A model generated the notes under the pieces. That model was not told where the DNA came from. It saw only the letters and a list, made by a program, of their open reading frames with translations, and did no database searches. The position numbers and the translations under genes are program-made. Shown here in pieces: positions 5,081-6,262 of a stretch of DNA of 6,262 nt (positions within the stretch are counted from its first letter, which is position 1; each line of letters starts with the position of its first letter). Source of the stretch: Pseudomonadota bacterium (GTDB taxonomy: Bacteria; Pseudomonadota; Gammaproteobacteria; JAKAQQ01); the NCBI GenBank assembly GCA_021819635.1, contig JAKAQQ010000052.1:1-6262 (forward strand), given 5' to 3'.

Positions 5081-6262
5081 ATGCGGGGAGCGATCTGGGC
5101 GCGCGGGCTCACCTATTTACTCTGTTTCCTCATGGTCTTTGAAGGACCGGTGGCGGCGGCGGGCTTGGGGGGGTCGAACTGGGTCCACCATCGGGTGGTG
5201 GGCGGGGATTTCAACGCGATGGGCTGGTCGAGTGTGTTGTACCAGCCGTTCGCGGGGGCGAGGAGCGTGGGCGAGCTTCTGGCCCAGGCGGACGGGAGTC
5301 TCAAGCCGGCGGTGGACTGGGCGAAGGACGGGGACGGGCTGGACTGGTCGGCGAGTCACCACCGGGTGGTGGTGGGGGATTTCACCGGGGACGGGCAGGA
5401 CGATCTACTGCTTCAGGGGATGTCGGGGCTGGCGAGTGCGGTGCTGATTCCGGGGCCCGCGGCCGAGCACTACCGGGAGAGTGTGCAGGGTCCGTTCACG
5501 GCGATCGGGGCGCTGGCGCTTGCGACGCATCATCTGGTGGTGGGGGACTTCACGGGGAGCGGGCGGGACGATCTTTTTCTGCAGGCGAAGGTGCTGGGGG
5601 GGAGCGACGGGGTCGCGTTGTCCGGCCCGCGCGGGGGCTTTCGGGCTCTTGCGTCCGTGTTCGACGGGGGGCTTTTGGGGCTGCGCTGGGCCGAGCCCGA
5701 GACGGCGATTGTGGCCGGGAACTTTTCGGGGGACGGGCGGGCGGATCTTCTGCTCCGGTCGCGGGCGGCGAGCGGGACGGAGGCCTGCTGTGATCTGGTG
5801 GCGCTTGGGGCGTCCGGGCAACCGGAGCGGATCGTGCAGTCGTGGGCGGCGGACTTCCGGGGGGCCGACTGGTCGCCGGCGGACAGCCGGGCGGTGGTGG
5901 CCGATCTCACGGGGGACGGGCGGGAGGATCTTCTGCTCCAGCCGCGCACGCCCGGGGGGGAGGTCTCGGTTCTTCTGAGCGATGCGTCGGGGCGTTTGAC
6001 GAGGGTGGCGGACCGGTGGCCCGCGATTCACGACGGGGTTGACTGGTCGGACGAGACCTACAAGATTGTGCCGGATCGTGCGACCGGTCCGGAGGGCGGG
6101 GGGAGCGTGCTCCTGGTGCCGCGGGAAGTGGGGCTGCCCTATCTGCGGGCGTTTTTCGGGGCGGACGGTGCGCTTCTTCGGACCGAGGCGGTGAACGCGC
6201 CGGAGGGGCCCTACGGGCCCGGCGGGCCCGGGTCGGGCGAGGCCGGCTCGGGGCTGAGATCG
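5081..6262 (+). CDS. Secreted FG-GAP/VCBS-repeat protein, N-terminal part (runs off the window)
   Basis: This frame is open from ATG 5081 to the window end (394 codons, no stop). The ATG is preceded by GGAGG (5074-5078), although with only a 2-base spacer. An Arg-containing start, the hydrophobic core at residues 10-20 and AAA near 25-27 make a convincing signal peptide, so the protein is exported. The rest consists of repeats of about 56-61 residues with the core V-V-G-D-F-T-G-D-G-x-x-D-L-L-L-Q, the Asp-rich loop of FG-GAP/VCBS (integrin-like beta-propeller) units. The clear copies begin at D100, D156, N214 and D275. Degenerate copies lie near D43 and residue 345, often preceded by a DWS motif. 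Family knowledge suggests calcium-binding propeller blades used in adhesion or at the N-terminus of large Rhs/SpvB-like proteins. Past residue 375 it becomes Gly/Pro-rich. The exact function is unknown. Confidence 0.82.
   Translation, partial: MRGAIWARGLTYLLCFLMVFEGPVAAAGLGGSNWVHHRVVGGDFNAMGWSSVLYQPFAGARSVGELLAQADGSLKPAVDWAKDGDGLDWSASHHRVVVGDFTGDGQDDLLLQGMSGLASAVLIPGPAAEHYRESVQGPFTAIGALALATHHLVVGDFTGSGRDDLFLQAKVLGGSDGVALSGPRGGFRALASVFDGGLLGLRWAEPETAIVAGNFSGDGRADLLLRSRAASGTEACCDLVALGASGQPERIVQSWAADFRGADWSPADSRAVVADLTGDGREDLLLQPRTPGGEVSVLLSDASGRLTRVADRWPAIHDGVDWSDETYKIVPDRATGPEGGGSVLLVPREVGLPYLRAFFGADGALLRTEAVNAPEGPYGPGGPGSGEAGSGLRS

Noticed and set aside
5405..6031. A 208-codon minus-strand open frame opposite the repeat protein
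   Set aside because: It is Pro/Arg-rich antisense of the FG-GAP repeats; its apparent repetition mirrors the repeats on the plus strand.

Overview
The window comes from a GC-rich, Gram-negative chromosome, most likely a gammaproteobacterium. The evidence is an ampD-ampE pair, an outer-membrane TonB-dependent receptor, a periplasmic B12-binding protein, and C- or G-dominated third codon positions. The genus cannot be told from the sequence.

Layout: (1) Positions 1-1890, plus strand, hold a tightly packed run: the 3' end of ampD, then ampE (4-base overlap), then btuF (13-base overlap). (2) Positions 1790-4198, minus strand, hold a vitamin B12 acquisition unit: btuB, then a PduO-type corrinoid adenosyltransferase 15 bases downstream. 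The adenosyltransferase converges on btuF and their 3' ends overlap by 101 bases. (3) Positions 4199-4573, minus strand, are the regulatory leader of that unit: a sigma70-like promoter, a nearly complete cobalamin riboswitch of about 210 nt (B12 box, P1 and P6 all visible), a terminator-like hairpin, and a small hairpin beside the btuB ribosome binding site. One arm of that hairpin is complementary to the 3' strand of riboswitch P1, which suggests a specific switching mechanism. (4) Positions 4574-5011 contain no gene I can recognise, but several GC-rich inverted repeats, including a perfect C7G7 palindrome. (5) From 5012 to the end, plus strand, there is a promoter and the first 394 codons of a secreted protein built of FG-GAP/VCBS-type (beta-propeller) repeats. 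It runs off the window in a Gly/Pro-rich stretch and may be the N-terminus of a much larger protein.

How the genes fit together: BtuB brings cobalamin across the outer membrane, BtuF binds it in the periplasm, and the adenosyltransferase makes the coenzyme form in the cytoplasm. The inner-membrane BtuCD transporter is not in the window. BtuB and the adenosyltransferase appear to be under B12-riboswitch control, whereas BtuF sits in the cell-wall-recycling amp operon with no B12 element visible in this window. The FG-GAP gene differs clearly in codon use and is probably unrelated to B12 metabolism.
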